In this document: positions 1 to 6,492 of the stretch, piece by piece | Layout of the letters: the number at the start of each line of letters is the position of its first letter | Position numbering within the stretch: position 1 is the first letter of the stretch | Origin: Gemmatimonas phototrophica | GTDB lineage: Bacteria > Gemmatimonadota > Gemmatimonadetes > Longimicrobiales > Gaopeijiaceae | Direction: 5' to 3' | NCBI GenBank assembly: GCA_945876015.1 | Contig: CAMCNM010000022.1 | Coordinates: 1 to 13,579 of the forward strand | Length of the DNA: 13,579 nucleotides | Translations under genes and position numbers: made by a program | The notes under the pieces: generated by a model | Database searches by the model: none | Seen by the model: the letters and a program-made list of their open reading frames with translations, nothing else | What the model was told of the DNA's origin: nothing

Positions 1-69
1 GAAGGGGGCAAGACCGCGCCTCGTCCGCCGCGGGCCAAGGAGCTTCCCGGAGACGCGAAGGGGAGTTGA
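1..69 (+). CDS. Possible C-terminal tail of an upstream gene (partial)
   Basis: Frame 1 is open from the window edge to a TGA at 67-69. It reads as a Lys/Arg/Pro/Gly-rich tail of 22 codons (starting EGGKTAPRPPRAKEL) with mostly G or C at third positions. Basic, proline-rich ends are common on many protein families, so no function can be named. The stop codon overlaps the -35 box of the guaB promoter, which would fit a gene ending just before a new transcription unit. The stretch is too short to exclude chance. Confidence 0.25.
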   Translation, partial: EGGKTAPRPPRAKELPGDAKGS

Positions 70-95
70 CACCCCTCGCAGGCGGCCGATAAACT
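66..95 (+). promoter_or_regulatory. Sigma70-type promoter of guaB
   Basis: A perfect -35 hexamer TTGACA (66-71) is followed by an 18-bp spacer and a TAAACT -10 hexamer (90-95). Transcription would begin near 101-103, leaving a leader of about 120 nt before the guaB ATG at 224. This is the clearest promoter in the window, which is otherwise very GC-rich. Start-site mapping has not been done; the call rests on the hexamers and the spacing. Confidence 0.7.
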
Positions 96-132
96 CTCCC
101 ATGGAACGAGCGGTCATTCGACAGGTAACCAG

Positions 133-180
133 CGCCCGTCCTTCCCGAGGCCCCCGTGGGGTCCGACGGAGGGGCGGGCG
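133..180 (+). promoter_or_regulatory. GC-rich hairpin in the guaB leader
   Basis: Bases 133-145 pair with 168-180 in an uninterrupted 13-bp stem containing two G-T(U) wobbles. The interior 149-164 can form a further short stem with one mismatch. The hairpin lies between the promoter and the guaB start and is followed by only two T residues, so it is a poor classical terminator. It could be a leader attenuator, an RNA-stability element, or a factor-dependent terminator. It matches no riboswitch class that I recognise. Confidence 0.4.
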
Positions 181-223
181 TTGCGCATAGCTAGGCATAT
201 GAAGACGGCGGGGGGTGAGAACC

Positions 224-1741
224 ATGGCTGAGGCGCAGCAGAGAGCGGTGCGAATCGTAGATCCAACACGTGAGGACCAGACGGTCCCGGCGTCCGCGCG
301 GATCGTGAAGGAAGCCCTCACGTTCGATGACGTCCTGCTCATCCCGGGCCACTCGCTCGTCCACCCCAAGGACACCGACCTGCAGTCGCGCGTGACGCGC
401 GGGGTCATCGTGCGCATCCCGCTGTTGTCGGCCGCGATGGACACGGTGACCGAATCGCAGATGGCGATCCAGATGGCGCGCGAAGGCGGGCTCGGCTTCA
501 TCCACAAGAACATGTCCGTGGACAAGCAGGCCGAAGAGGTGGACCGCGTGAAGCGCTCCGAGAGCGGGATGATCCTGAACCCGATCACGCTGGGCGTCTC
601 CGCGTCCCTCCGTCAGGCGCACATGCTGATGGCCCGCTTCTCGATCAGCGGTGTGCCGATCGTGGACGAAAACGACCGGCTGGTGGGCATCATCACGAAT
701 CGCGACATGCAATTCGAGACCGACATGAACCGCCCGATCCGCGACGTCATGACGAGCGAGCGCCTCGTCACCGCGCCCGTGGGCACGACGCTCGACGACG
801 CGGAGAAGGTGTTGCACCAGCACCGCATCGAGAAGCTTCCGGTGGTGGACGAGCACGGGAAGCTGAAGGGCCTCATCACGGTCAAGGACATCTTCAAGCG
901 CCGGCAATATCCGATGGCCTGCAAGGACGAGCATGGCCGGCTGCGCGTAGGCGCCGCGATCGGGGCCTCCGACGACGATCTCCAGCGGGCCCGGGTGCTG
1001 TTCGAGGCGGGGGTGGACGTGATCGTGGTGGACACCGCGCACGGGCATTCGGAAGGCGTGCTGCGCGCGGTGGCGAAGATCCGCGAGGCGCTGCCCGACG
1101 TGCAGCTGATCGCCGGCAACGTCGGCACGGCGGCCGGGTGCGCGGCGCTGGTCGAGCGCGGCGTGGACGCGGTCAAGGTGGGCGTGGGACCCGGCTCGAT
1201 CTGCACGACGCGGGTGGTCACGGGTATCGGCCTGCCGCAGCTCACCGCCGTGATGGACGCGGTGGACGGCGCCGCCGGTCGGGTGCCGATCATCGCCGAC
1301 GGTGGCATCAAGTTTTCGGGCGACATCGTGAAAGCGCTGGCGGCCGGAGCCGAGACCGTGATGATGCGCTCGATGTTCGCGGGTACCGACGAGGCGCCGG
1401 GCGAAGCGTTCCTGCTCGAAGGACGCCGCTTCAAGACCGTGCGCGGCATGGGCTCGCTCTCGGCGATGGAGGATGGATCTGCGGATCGCTACTTCCAGGC
1501 CGAAGCGCGCAAGCTCGTCCCCGAGGGGATCGAGGCGCGCGTGCCGTACAAGGGGCCGGTGGCCGACGTGATCTTCCAGCTCGCGGGCGGCCTGCGGAGC
1601 GGCATGGGATACTGCGGCGCGGCGACGCTGGTCGAGCTGCGCGAGAAGGCCAGGTTCGTGCGCCAGACCGCGGCGGGACTGCGCGAGTCTCATCCGCACG
1701 ACGTCACGATCACGCGCGAAGCGCCGAACTATCACCTCTAG
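224..1741 (+). CDS. guaB: Inosine-5'-monophosphate dehydrogenase
   Basis: GuaB oxidises IMP to XMP with NAD+, the committed step of guanine nucleotide synthesis, as a cytosolic TIM-barrel tetramer or octamer. The 505-aa product is of normal bacterial length. Visible landmarks are the N-terminal FDDVLL and SAAMD segments, two CBS domains inserted at roughly residues 116-230, Asp270 in VVDTAHGHS, the GPGSICTTR loop with catalytic Cys327, and the GMGS flap start. The Arg422-Tyr423 dyad sits in DRYFQ, followed by EARVPYKG and [11 protein letters not shown] near the C-terminus. The ATG at 224 is chosen because GGGGTGAG (212-219) is a good ribosome-binding site just before it; an in-frame GTG at 215 lies inside that site. 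The promoter at 66-95 and the leader hairpin suggest its own regulated transcript. A roughly 25-residue N-terminal extension precedes the conserved barrel start. Confidence 0.97.
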   Translation: MAEAQQRAVRIVDPTREDQTVPASARIVKEALTFDDVLLIPGHSLVHPKDTDLQSRVTRGVIVRIPLLSAAMDTVTESQMAIQMAREGGLGFIHKNMSVDKQAEEVDRVKRSESGMILNPITLGVSASLRQAHMLMARFSISGVPIVDENDRLVGIITNRDMQFETDMNRPIRDVMTSERLVTAPVGTTLDDAEKVLHQHRIEKLPVVDEHGKLKGLITVKDIFKRRQYPMACKDEHGRLRVGAAIGASDDDLQRARVLFEAGVDVIVVDTAHGHSEGVLRAVAKIREALPDVQLIAGNVGTAAGCAALVERGVDAVKVGVGPGSICTTRVVTGIGLPQLTAVMDAVDGAAGRVPIIADGGIKFSGDIVKALAAGAETVMMRSMFAGTDEAPGEAFLLEGRRFKTVRGMGSLSAMEDGSADRYFQAEARKLVPEGIEARVPYKGPVADVIFQLAGGLRSGMGYCGAATLVELREKARFVRQTAAGLRESHPHDVTITREAPNYHL

Positions 1742-1782
1742 CGTCCGGCTCGGGCGCTCTCCGCTCCACAAAAAGCAACCAC

Positions 1783-2898
1783 ATGCCCGCGAAACTCTCG
1801 ATCGAGCCTCGTCTGCTCCTGGGCCCCGGCCCATCGCCCGTGCACGAGCGCATTCTGGAGGCGCTCGCGCGGCCTACGCTCGGCCACCTCGACCCTCAGT
1901 TCCTGCGCATCATGGACGAGGTGAGCGAGGGTCTGCGCAAGGCATTCGGGACCAGGAACCGGATGACGTTTCCGATCTCGGGAACGGGATCGGCCGGGAT
2001 GGAGGCCGCGCTCGCGAACGTGGTCGAGCCCGGAGATCGCGTCATCATCGGTGTGAACGGGGTGTTCGGCGGGCGCCTGGTCGAGATGGCGAAGCGCATG
2101 GGCGCGGAGGTCGTCGCGGTCGAAGCGGAATGGGGCTCCATCGTGCCGCCGGAACGGCTGCTCGAGGCGCTACGGGCGCATCCGGACACGCGGGTGCTCG
2201 CGGTGGTCCACGCCGAGACGTCCACCGGAGTGCGCCAACCGCTCGACGAGATCGGCGCGGCGGTGTCCCGCACCGACACGCTGCTGCTCGTGGACGCGGT
2301 GACCTCGCTGGGCGGGCTGCCGGTCGAGGTGGACAAGATCGGGATCGACGTCTGCTACTCGGGGACGCAGAAGTGCCTCGGTGTGCCGCCCGGTCTCGCG
2401 CCGATCACGTTCTCGGCGCGCGCGATGGATCGTATCGCCACACGGCGCGCGCCCTGTCAGAGCTGGTACCTCGACGTCAATCTGATCGCGGCGTATCTGG
2501 GCGAAGAGCGGCGCTATCACCACACGGCGCCGATCAACATGGTGTACGCCCTCCACGAGGGGCTAACGATGGTGGAGGAGGATGGCCTCGAGGCGCGTTG
2601 GCGACGCCACGCGGAGGTCGGCGCGGCGCTCCAGGCCGCGATGGTGGAGCGGGGCTTCCAGCTGTTCGCGCAGGAGGGCTACCGGCTGCCGCAGCTCACG
2701 TCCGCGAGCCTTCCCGGAGGACGGGAGGAAGGTCCGCTTCGAAAGGCGCTGCTCGAACAGCACGGAATCGAGGTGGGCGGCGGGCTGGGGCCCGCTAAGG
2801 GTAAGATCTGGCGCGTCGGCCTGATGGGCTCGGGCGCCACCCATCAGGTCGTCGAGCGGCTCCTGAAGGCGATCGACGCGCTGATTCCGCGGAGCTGA
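1783..2898 (+). CDS. Class V aminotransferase, alanine/serine-glyoxylate type
   Basis: This 371-aa PLP enzyme has fold-type I class V features. LLGPGPSPVHERILEAL is at the N-terminus, where family members start with (L)GPGP, and a PTLGHLDP substrate-site motif follows. SGTGSAGMEAAL is the phosphate-binding loop, VDAVTSLGG carries the Asp that contacts the PLP ring nitrogen, and YSGTQKCLG holds the Schiff-base Lys197. GLMGSG near the end is also typical. The family includes alanine-glyoxylate, serine-glyoxylate, serine-pyruvate and ureidoglycine-glyoxylate transaminases, and sequence reading alone cannot decide the substrate. The gene starts 41 bp after the guaB stop in the same direction, so it is probably co-transcribed. 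No convincing ribosome-binding site precedes the ATG. A link to glycine/serine supply for purine synthesis would make sense but is inference. Confidence 0.9.
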   Translation: MPAKLSIEPRLLLGPGPSPVHERILEALARPTLGHLDPQFLRIMDEVSEGLRKAFGTRNRMTFPISGTGSAGMEAALANVVEPGDRVIIGVNGVFGGRLVEMAKRMGAEVVAVEAEWGSIVPPERLLEALRAHPDTRVLAVVHAETSTGVRQPLDEIGAAVSRTDTLLLVDAVTSLGGLPVEVDKIGIDVCYSGTQKCLGVPPGLAPITFSARAMDRIATRRAPCQSWYLDVNLIAAYLGEERRYHHTAPINMVYALHEGLTMVEEDGLEARWRRHAEVGAALQAAMVERGFQLFAQEGYRLPQLTSASLPGGREEGPLRKALLEQHGIEVGGGLGPAKGKIWRVGLMGSGATHQVVERLLKAIDALIPRS

Positions 2899-3019
2899 AC
2901 TCATAGCGCGGTTCGAGGCCGACCCGACGCCGCACGATCGCACCGCGAATCCCGGGGACTGGGCGAGTTTCGTGGATGCGCGGCTCCAGAAACAGCGCCT
3001 GGTCGGCGCGCCCCCATGA
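2885..3019 (+). other. Coding-like stretch without a start codon
   Basis: Frame 2 is open from just after a stop at 2882-2884 to TGA at 3017-3019. From about 2897 it reads ELIARFEADPTPHDRTANP and continues to a basic end (ARLQKQRLVGAPP). Third positions are mostly G or C, as in the real genes here, yet there is no ATG, GTG or TTG before the GTG near 2972. It overlaps the last codons of the aminotransferase gene by 14 bp. It may be the tail of a gene whose front was lost, or chance. I do not recognise the peptide. The remaining 47 bases up to the end of the next gene show nothing clear and no terminator. Confidence 0.25.
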
Positions 3020-3066
3020 CCTCATCGCTGGGCCACGCACTGGCTCGCTTTGGGCGTCGGCTATGC

Positions 3067-5649
3067 TCAGGGAAGCGGAACGGAGACCACGAGGGTCGTG
3101 GCGTTCAGCTGATATGGGCCGAATCCCGACGGCAGGTTGGCTACCGCGAAGCCGCCGGTGGCGGACGCAAAGGTCATGATGGTGAAGGAATTACCCACTG
3201 CCGGTGTGAATCCCCCGAACAGAAGAACGTTGAGGAAGGTGTTCCCGAGGGTGAGCGCGCCGGACATGTTCAGCCGATCATACTGGGAGCCTGCCGTGAG
3301 CCCGCCGATGTCCATGTCGATGGTCCCGTCCCCACTCAGGCTCCCCGTGAGGGTCAGGGTTCCAGCCGTCCCGGGGGTCAGGCTGAGCGTGCCGTCGTTG
3401 TCCAGATTGGTCACGAGTGTACGCGAGCCGCCGGAACCGGTCAGCGTTCTGACCGTCCCGCCGACCGCGTTGACGAGCGTCCCGCTCACCGTGAGCTGCG
3501 ACCCGTAGGCGCCCGCGACCTCGGTGATCTCGATCAGGCCGTTGTTTGTGAAGCCGCTGCTCACCGTGAGGTTGCCGAACCCGACCGGACTCCCCTGAGC
3601 CCGTAGCGTCGAGCCCGCCGACGCCGTGAACGACCCCGCGATCGTGCTCGTCCCCTGCGTGATCAGTGTCCCCTGGTTCACCAGCGGCGCGTTGATCGTC
3701 GAGCTCGACACCGTCAGCGTCTGCAGGCTCGCGTTCGTCAGCGTGCCCGGGCCATTCACCGTCACCGACGACAGCGCCAGCGAGGTAGTCGCGTTCGTGA
3801 AGCCCGGCGTCAGGTTCCACGTCAGCGAGGCCAGGCTCAGCGTGCCCGTGCCGGTCAGCGTGCCCGCGTTCTGGTCGAACACCCCACCCGACATCCCGAG
3901 CGTGCGCGTCGCCGCGATGTTCAGCGTCCCCGTGTTCGTCAGGCTCGGCGTCGTGCCCGACTGCGTGATCGTCAGGCTCCCGCCGGTCAGGTCGATCGTT
4001 CCGCTGTTGACATGTGCTGCGCTCGCCCGGCTGAGCGTGAGGCCCTGAGCCCCGCTCACCGTCAGCGTGCCCTGGTTGTTCAACTCCGCGCTCAGCGTGC
4101 GTGCGCCTCCGGCCCCCACCAGCGACGTGATCGACGCCCCGACCGCGTTGGTGAGCGTCCCGCTCACCGTGAGCTGCGACCCGTAGGCGCCCGCGACCTC
4201 GGTGATCTCGATCAGGCCGTTGTTCGTGAAGCCGCTCGTGACCGTGGGGCTTGCGAACCCCGAGGGGCTCCCCTGCACGCGTAGCGTAGAGCCCGCCGTC
4301 CCCATGAACGAACCCGCCATCGTGCTGTTCCCCTGCGCGACCAGCGTCCCCTGGTTCACCAGCAGGCCGTTGATGGTCGATGTGGTCACGAGCATGGCGC
4401 CGTTTGGTCCCGCCACGATTCCCCCGGCGACCGTGAGCGTCCGCGCCGACATCGAGAAGGTTTGGGTTCCGCTCGCGCCGCCGAGGTAGAGGAAACCGAC
4501 CGTAGGGCTGGCGTCGAGGGTGACCGAGTAGGTGCCCGCGAGCGCGATGACCACGGAATCGCCCGGCTGCGGCACCCGGTTCAGACTCCAGTTGGAGGCC
4601 GTAGACCAGTTACCACCGCCTGCATTGACCCAGGCGATGATCGCGGACCCGATCGGGAAGGTCGCGCTGGTCCCCGTCAGGACACCGGACGCGGCGGTCA
4701 GTGTGTAGCCGCTCGCGGTGGCGCTGAGGGCGAGATCCGAGAACGTCGCGACTCCGGCTACGGCCGCGACGGTGGTTGTGCCCGTGAGGGTCGAGCTTCC
4801 GGGGTTCGCGCCGATCGCGACGGTGACATTCGCGGTGAAGCCCGACACCAGGTTTCCGAACGCGTCTTGTGCGCTCACCTGGACGGCGGGAACGATCGGC
4901 GCGCCCGCCGCGGAACCGACCGGCTGAACGGTGAAGGCAAGCTGGCCCACACCGGCGGCGGTGATCGTCATCGGGCCGCTTACGATTCCGATCAGGCCCG
5001 CGGCGGCCGCGGACACCGTGTAGCCGCTCGCGGCCTTGTTCAAGCTCACATTGCTCAAGGTCGCCACGCCCCCGACAGCCGCGACCGTGGTGGTACCAGA
5101 GAGAGTGGCGCCTCCAGGGTTCACGGCCAGGGCGAGCGTGACGTTGCCGGTGAACGCGGTCGTGCTGTTCCCGAATGCGTCCATTGCCTGCACGACGATC
5201 GCCGGAGCGATGGCCACTCCCGCCACTGCGTTGGACGGGCTCGTCGTGTAGGTCAGCAGGGCAGGGGCCGCCGCCGCGACGTCGAATGGGCCCGAGGTGG
5301 CGAGCTGGAACGATCCCGATGTGGCCGTGAGCTGGTATCCGGTGCCCGCGCGGTTGAGCGAGAGGTTGTTGAACGTCGCGACCCCCGCGACCGCGGCGAC
5401 GGTGACCGTTCCCGAGAGGGTCGCCCCCCCCGGGTTCGCGCCCAGCGCGATCGTGATGTTGCCCGTGAAGGCGGTGACCAGCGCGCCCAACGCATCCCTC
5501 GCCTGGACCGTGACCGCGGGAGCGATGCTGGCACCGGCGACCACGTTGCTGGGCTGTACCACGAACGCCAGCTGCTGCGCCAGGCTCCCGGTGGCGGTCG
5601 CGGTGACGGTGAGCGGGTTCGGCGTGGGTTTCGTGCTCCGGATGAACAT
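3067..5649 (-). CDS. Ig-like repeat / beta-helix surface-type protein, probably missing its N-terminus
   Basis: The 860-aa product is rich in Gly, Thr, Ser, Ala and Val, with almost no Cys. Residues 26-335 hold three Ig-like repeats of about 105 residues (pattern QLAF.VQP, AGA.I.PAV.V.A.DA.G, ANPG..TL.GT.TVAAVAGVATF, GY.LTA). A linker with GNWSTASNWS and VPQPGDSVVI (about 340-375) leads into a long beta-solenoid-like part with NNGLIEI, VNQGTL and LNNQGTL motifs to about residue 780. The end (GSQYDRLN, GFTPAVGNSFTIMTF) is the usual closing module of such passenger-like proteins. No anchor, autotransporter barrel or PEP-CTERM signal follows. Proteins of this type are normally exported and adhesive, but the N-terminus MFIRSTKPTPNP is not a signal peptide, the ATG has no ribosome-binding site, and an in-frame stop lies 43 bp upstream. 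The front of the gene therefore seems cut off at the junction near 5611-5650. Confidence 0.8.
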   Translation of the reverse strand: MFIRSTKPTPNPLTVTATATGSLAQQLAFVVQPSNVVAGASIAPAVTVQARDALGALVTAFTGNITIALGANPGGATLSGTVTVAAVAGVATFNNLSLNRAGTGYQLTATSGSFQLATSGPFDVAAAAPALLTYTTSPSNAVAGVAIAPAIVVQAMDAFGNSTTAFTGNVTLALAVNPGGATLSGTTTVAAVGGVATLSNVSLNKAASGYTVSAAAAGLIGIVSGPMTITAAGVGQLAFTVQPVGSAAGAPIVPAVQVSAQDAFGNLVSGFTANVTVAIGANPGSSTLTGTTTVAAVAGVATFSDLALSATASGYTLTAASGVLTGTSATFPIGSAIIAWVNAGGGNWSTASNWSLNRVPQPGDSVVIALAGTYSVTLDASPTVGFLYLGGASGTQTFSMSARTLTVAGGIVAGPNGAMLVTTSTINGLLVNQGTLVAQGNSTMAGSFMGTAGSTLRVQGSPSGFASPTVTSGFTNNGLIEITEVAGAYGSQLTVSGTLTNAVGASITSLVGAGGARTLSAELNNQGTLTVSGAQGLTLSRASAAHVNSGTIDLTGGSLTITQSGTTPSLTNTGTLNIAATRTLGMSGGVFDQNAGTLTGTGTLSLASLTWNLTPGFTNATTSLALSSVTVNGPGTLTNASLQTLTVSSSTINAPLVNQGTLITQGTSTIAGSFTASAGSTLRAQGSPVGFGNLTVSSGFTNNGLIEITEVAGAYGSQLTVSGTLVNAVGGTVRTLTGSGGSRTLVTNLDNDGTLSLTPGTAGTLTLTGSLSGDGTIDMDIGGLTAGSQYDRLNMSGALTLGNTFLNVLLFGGFTPAVGNSFTIMTFASATGGFAVANLPSGFGPYQLNATTLVVSVPLP
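3475..3546. repeat. Exact 72-bp direct repeat, copy A
   Basis: This block is identical to 4153-4224 and lies 678 bp (226 codons, in frame) away. One base later the match resumes for a further 11 bases, and weaker similarity continues through the VNQGTL / GSTLR / NNGLIEI segments. It encodes part of NGLIEITEVAGAYGSQLTV on the minus strand. Identity at synonymous sites suggests recent duplication or gene conversion. Confidence 0.9.
4153..4224. repeat. Exact 72-bp direct repeat, copy B
   Basis: Second copy of the block at 3475-3546 within the same gene, in the same reading frame. The flanking units (STINGLLVNQGTL against STINAPLVNQGTL) are diverged, so the fully identical core stands out. Confidence 0.9.
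4645..5574 (-). repeat. Three tandem Ig-like domain repeats (protein level)
   Basis: Residues 26-130, 131-235 and 236-335 of the minus-strand surface protein align with one another, sharing the A.DA(L/F)G, F(T)GN(V/I)T, NPG and VAAV(A/G)GVAT signatures. The DNA copies differ at many positions, so the triplication is old relative to the exact 72-bp duplication further along the gene. Confidence 0.75.
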
Positions 5650-5884
5650 GGATCCAGCGCTGGCGGTCGCGGTCTTCCGCGCCTCGCCGGGTCAGGTCGT
5701 CGGGCCGGTGAAGACGGCCCGCGGCGCGTACGAGTTGGCCCAGGTCCACGAGGTTCGCCGCGCGGAGCTGGACGACCGCACGGCCGCTCTTGTCGGGGAC
5801 CTGATCTTCGGCGTGTGGATCCGCGGTGAGCGGGAACGGGTCGGAATCGAGGTGCTGGTTCTGAGCCTGGTCACGAGCGCCTGA
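5621..5884 (+). pseudogene. 3' remnant of a parvulin-type peptidyl-prolyl isomerase gene
   Basis: The frame reads GVGFVLRMNMDPALAVAVF and then SPGQVVGPVKTARGAYEL, ending in VHEVRR and a helical tail with WIRGERERVGIEV before TGA at 5882. PpiC/SurA/PpiD proteins show the same succession at the end of the rotamase domain: an LGFV-type strand, the (M)DPAFE..AF helix, the PGEVSGPVKT.GG/YH strand, and a C-terminal helix. These enzymes act on periplasmic or outer-membrane proteins. Everything before the last part of the rotamase domain is missing. To the left the DNA belongs to the oppositely oriented Ig-like gene. A hairpin typical of a gene end follows the stop by 7 bases. An internal ATG at 5642 could be translated, but a functional isomerase is not expected. 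Confidence 0.65.
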
Positions 5885-5891
5885 CGTTCTC

Positions 5892-5918
5892 GGGCCCCGA
5901 CCGGGCGGGTCGGGGCCC
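5892..5918 (+). terminator. Terminator-like perfect hairpin
   Basis: Bases 5892-5902 (GGGCCCCGACC) pair perfectly with 5908-5918 around a 5-base loop, giving a very stable 11-bp stem 7 bases after the stop of the isomerase remnant. No T-run follows (TCCGCTC), so it is an imperfect intrinsic terminator, as is common in high-GC genomes. Being symmetrical, it could act on either strand. Confidence 0.6.
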
Positions 5919-5936
5919 TCCGCTCACCAGTACCCG

Positions 5937-6233
5937 GTGTCCAACCTCTCCCACCTGACGCTGATCGGCTGCGGTCTGCGCGCGCTCGATCATCTCACCC
6001 GAGAAGCCGACCGCTGTTTGCGCGCCGCCCGGGTCGTTTTCCACTCCGTTTATAGTCGGGACCTGCTCGCGTCGCTTCGGGACATCAATCCCGGCGCGGA
6101 GTTCGTGGCCCAGGAGGACGGCGAGTATTTCGTTGGGCAGTATCGGCCCGACATGTACCGACGCATCGCCGAGCGGGCTCTCGCAGAGGCACGCCGGTGG
6201 CCATGCCGATGCGCGCCGGGGACGTGCTCCTGA
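5937..6233 (+). pseudogene. N-terminal fragment of a tetrapyrrole-methylase-fold SAM methyltransferase
   Basis: From a GTG at 5937 the product begins MSNLSHLTLIGCGLRALDHL, the first beta-strand and glycine loop of the tetrapyrrole (corrin/porphyrin) methylase fold. Helix and strand elements follow (READRCLRAARVVFHSVYS, INPGAEFV, then YRPDMYRRIAERALAEAR). The INP, QYRPDMY and RIAERAL spacing resembles the stand-alone methyltransferases related to borosin peptide backbone N-methylases more than cobalamin enzymes. That assignment is from memory of the family, without alignment. After about residue 87 the similarity stops; the expected GHP-containing segment and second domain are absent, and the frame runs into a short Cys-rich tail to TGA at 6231. 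Family members are about 240-280 aa or longer, so this is about a third of a gene. There is no clear ribosome-binding site, and the start lies just after the terminator hairpin. Confidence 0.55.
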
Positions 6234-6478
6234 TGAGCAACCTCACCTTCCACGCGAGTTACGTGAATCGCAGCCCCGATGTGCGTTAGAGCATGGATCT
6301 CGGCTTCAGCGCGACCGCGGGCACTCGACCGGAGTCCGCCGAGGTGTCGAGCTCGCGGTCGTTCATCGACAACGCCCTGCGGGCGGCGGGACGCACCCCG
6401 CTGCGCGTTGCGGGCCGCGATTCCCGCGCCGCCCAATCTTTCGAGGATTGGGAGCGCCGTCACCTCGCGTCCGACTGA
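6188..6478 (+). pseudogene. C-terminal remnant of a phytanoyl-CoA dioxygenase (PhyH)-like protein with an internal TAG
   Basis: In the frame of 6194 the DNA reads GTPVAMPMRAGDVLLMSN and LTFHASYVNRSPDVR, then TAG (6287-6289), then SMDLGFSATAGTRPES to a tail with SFEDWERRHLASD and TGA at 6476. PhyH-type Fe(II)/2-oxoglutarate oxygenases carry M..GD.L.F...T.H near the end (third iron ligand His), then NRS and VRWS.DLR..P. The TAG stands where family members have the Trp of VRWS, one base change from TGG. The N-terminal two thirds, with the HxD ligands, are missing. The frame differs from the methylase fragment to the left, and the homology switch lies near 6180-6195. A short protein starting at the ATG at 6293 is possible but would have no iron site. 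Confidence 0.6.
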
Positions 6479-6492
6479 CTTCAGGGAGACCC

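Noticed and set aside
215..223. GTG at 215 as guaB start
   Set aside because: It lies inside the GGGGTGAG ribosome-binding site that serves the ATG at 224.
199..231. Tiny ORF from the ATG at 199 as a leader peptide
   Set aside because: Ten codons, no ribosome-binding site, no run of regulatory codons, and it overlaps the guaB start.
191..1834. 547-codon open frame on the minus strand opposite guaB
   Set aside because: It is an antisense shadow caused by high GC; its composition is His/Arg-rich and low-complexity, and guaB on the other strand is unambiguous.
3039..3067. Possible + strand promoter ending in TATGCT
   Set aside because: The -35 region (ACTGGC at the right spacing) is poor and nothing lies downstream on that strand to be transcribed.
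3475..4224. CRISPR array suggested by regular repeats
   Set aside because: The repeats are in-frame protein-coding units with diverged copies, not short identical repeats with unique spacers.
4462..5829. 455-codon open frame on the + strand
   Set aside because: It is Arg/Gly/Asp-rich and lies opposite the Ig-like repeats; it is an antisense shadow.
6133..6492. Upstream extension of the oxygenase frame
   Set aside because: It overlaps the methylase and PhyH fragments in another frame, and the ATG at 6493 has a good ribosome-binding site.
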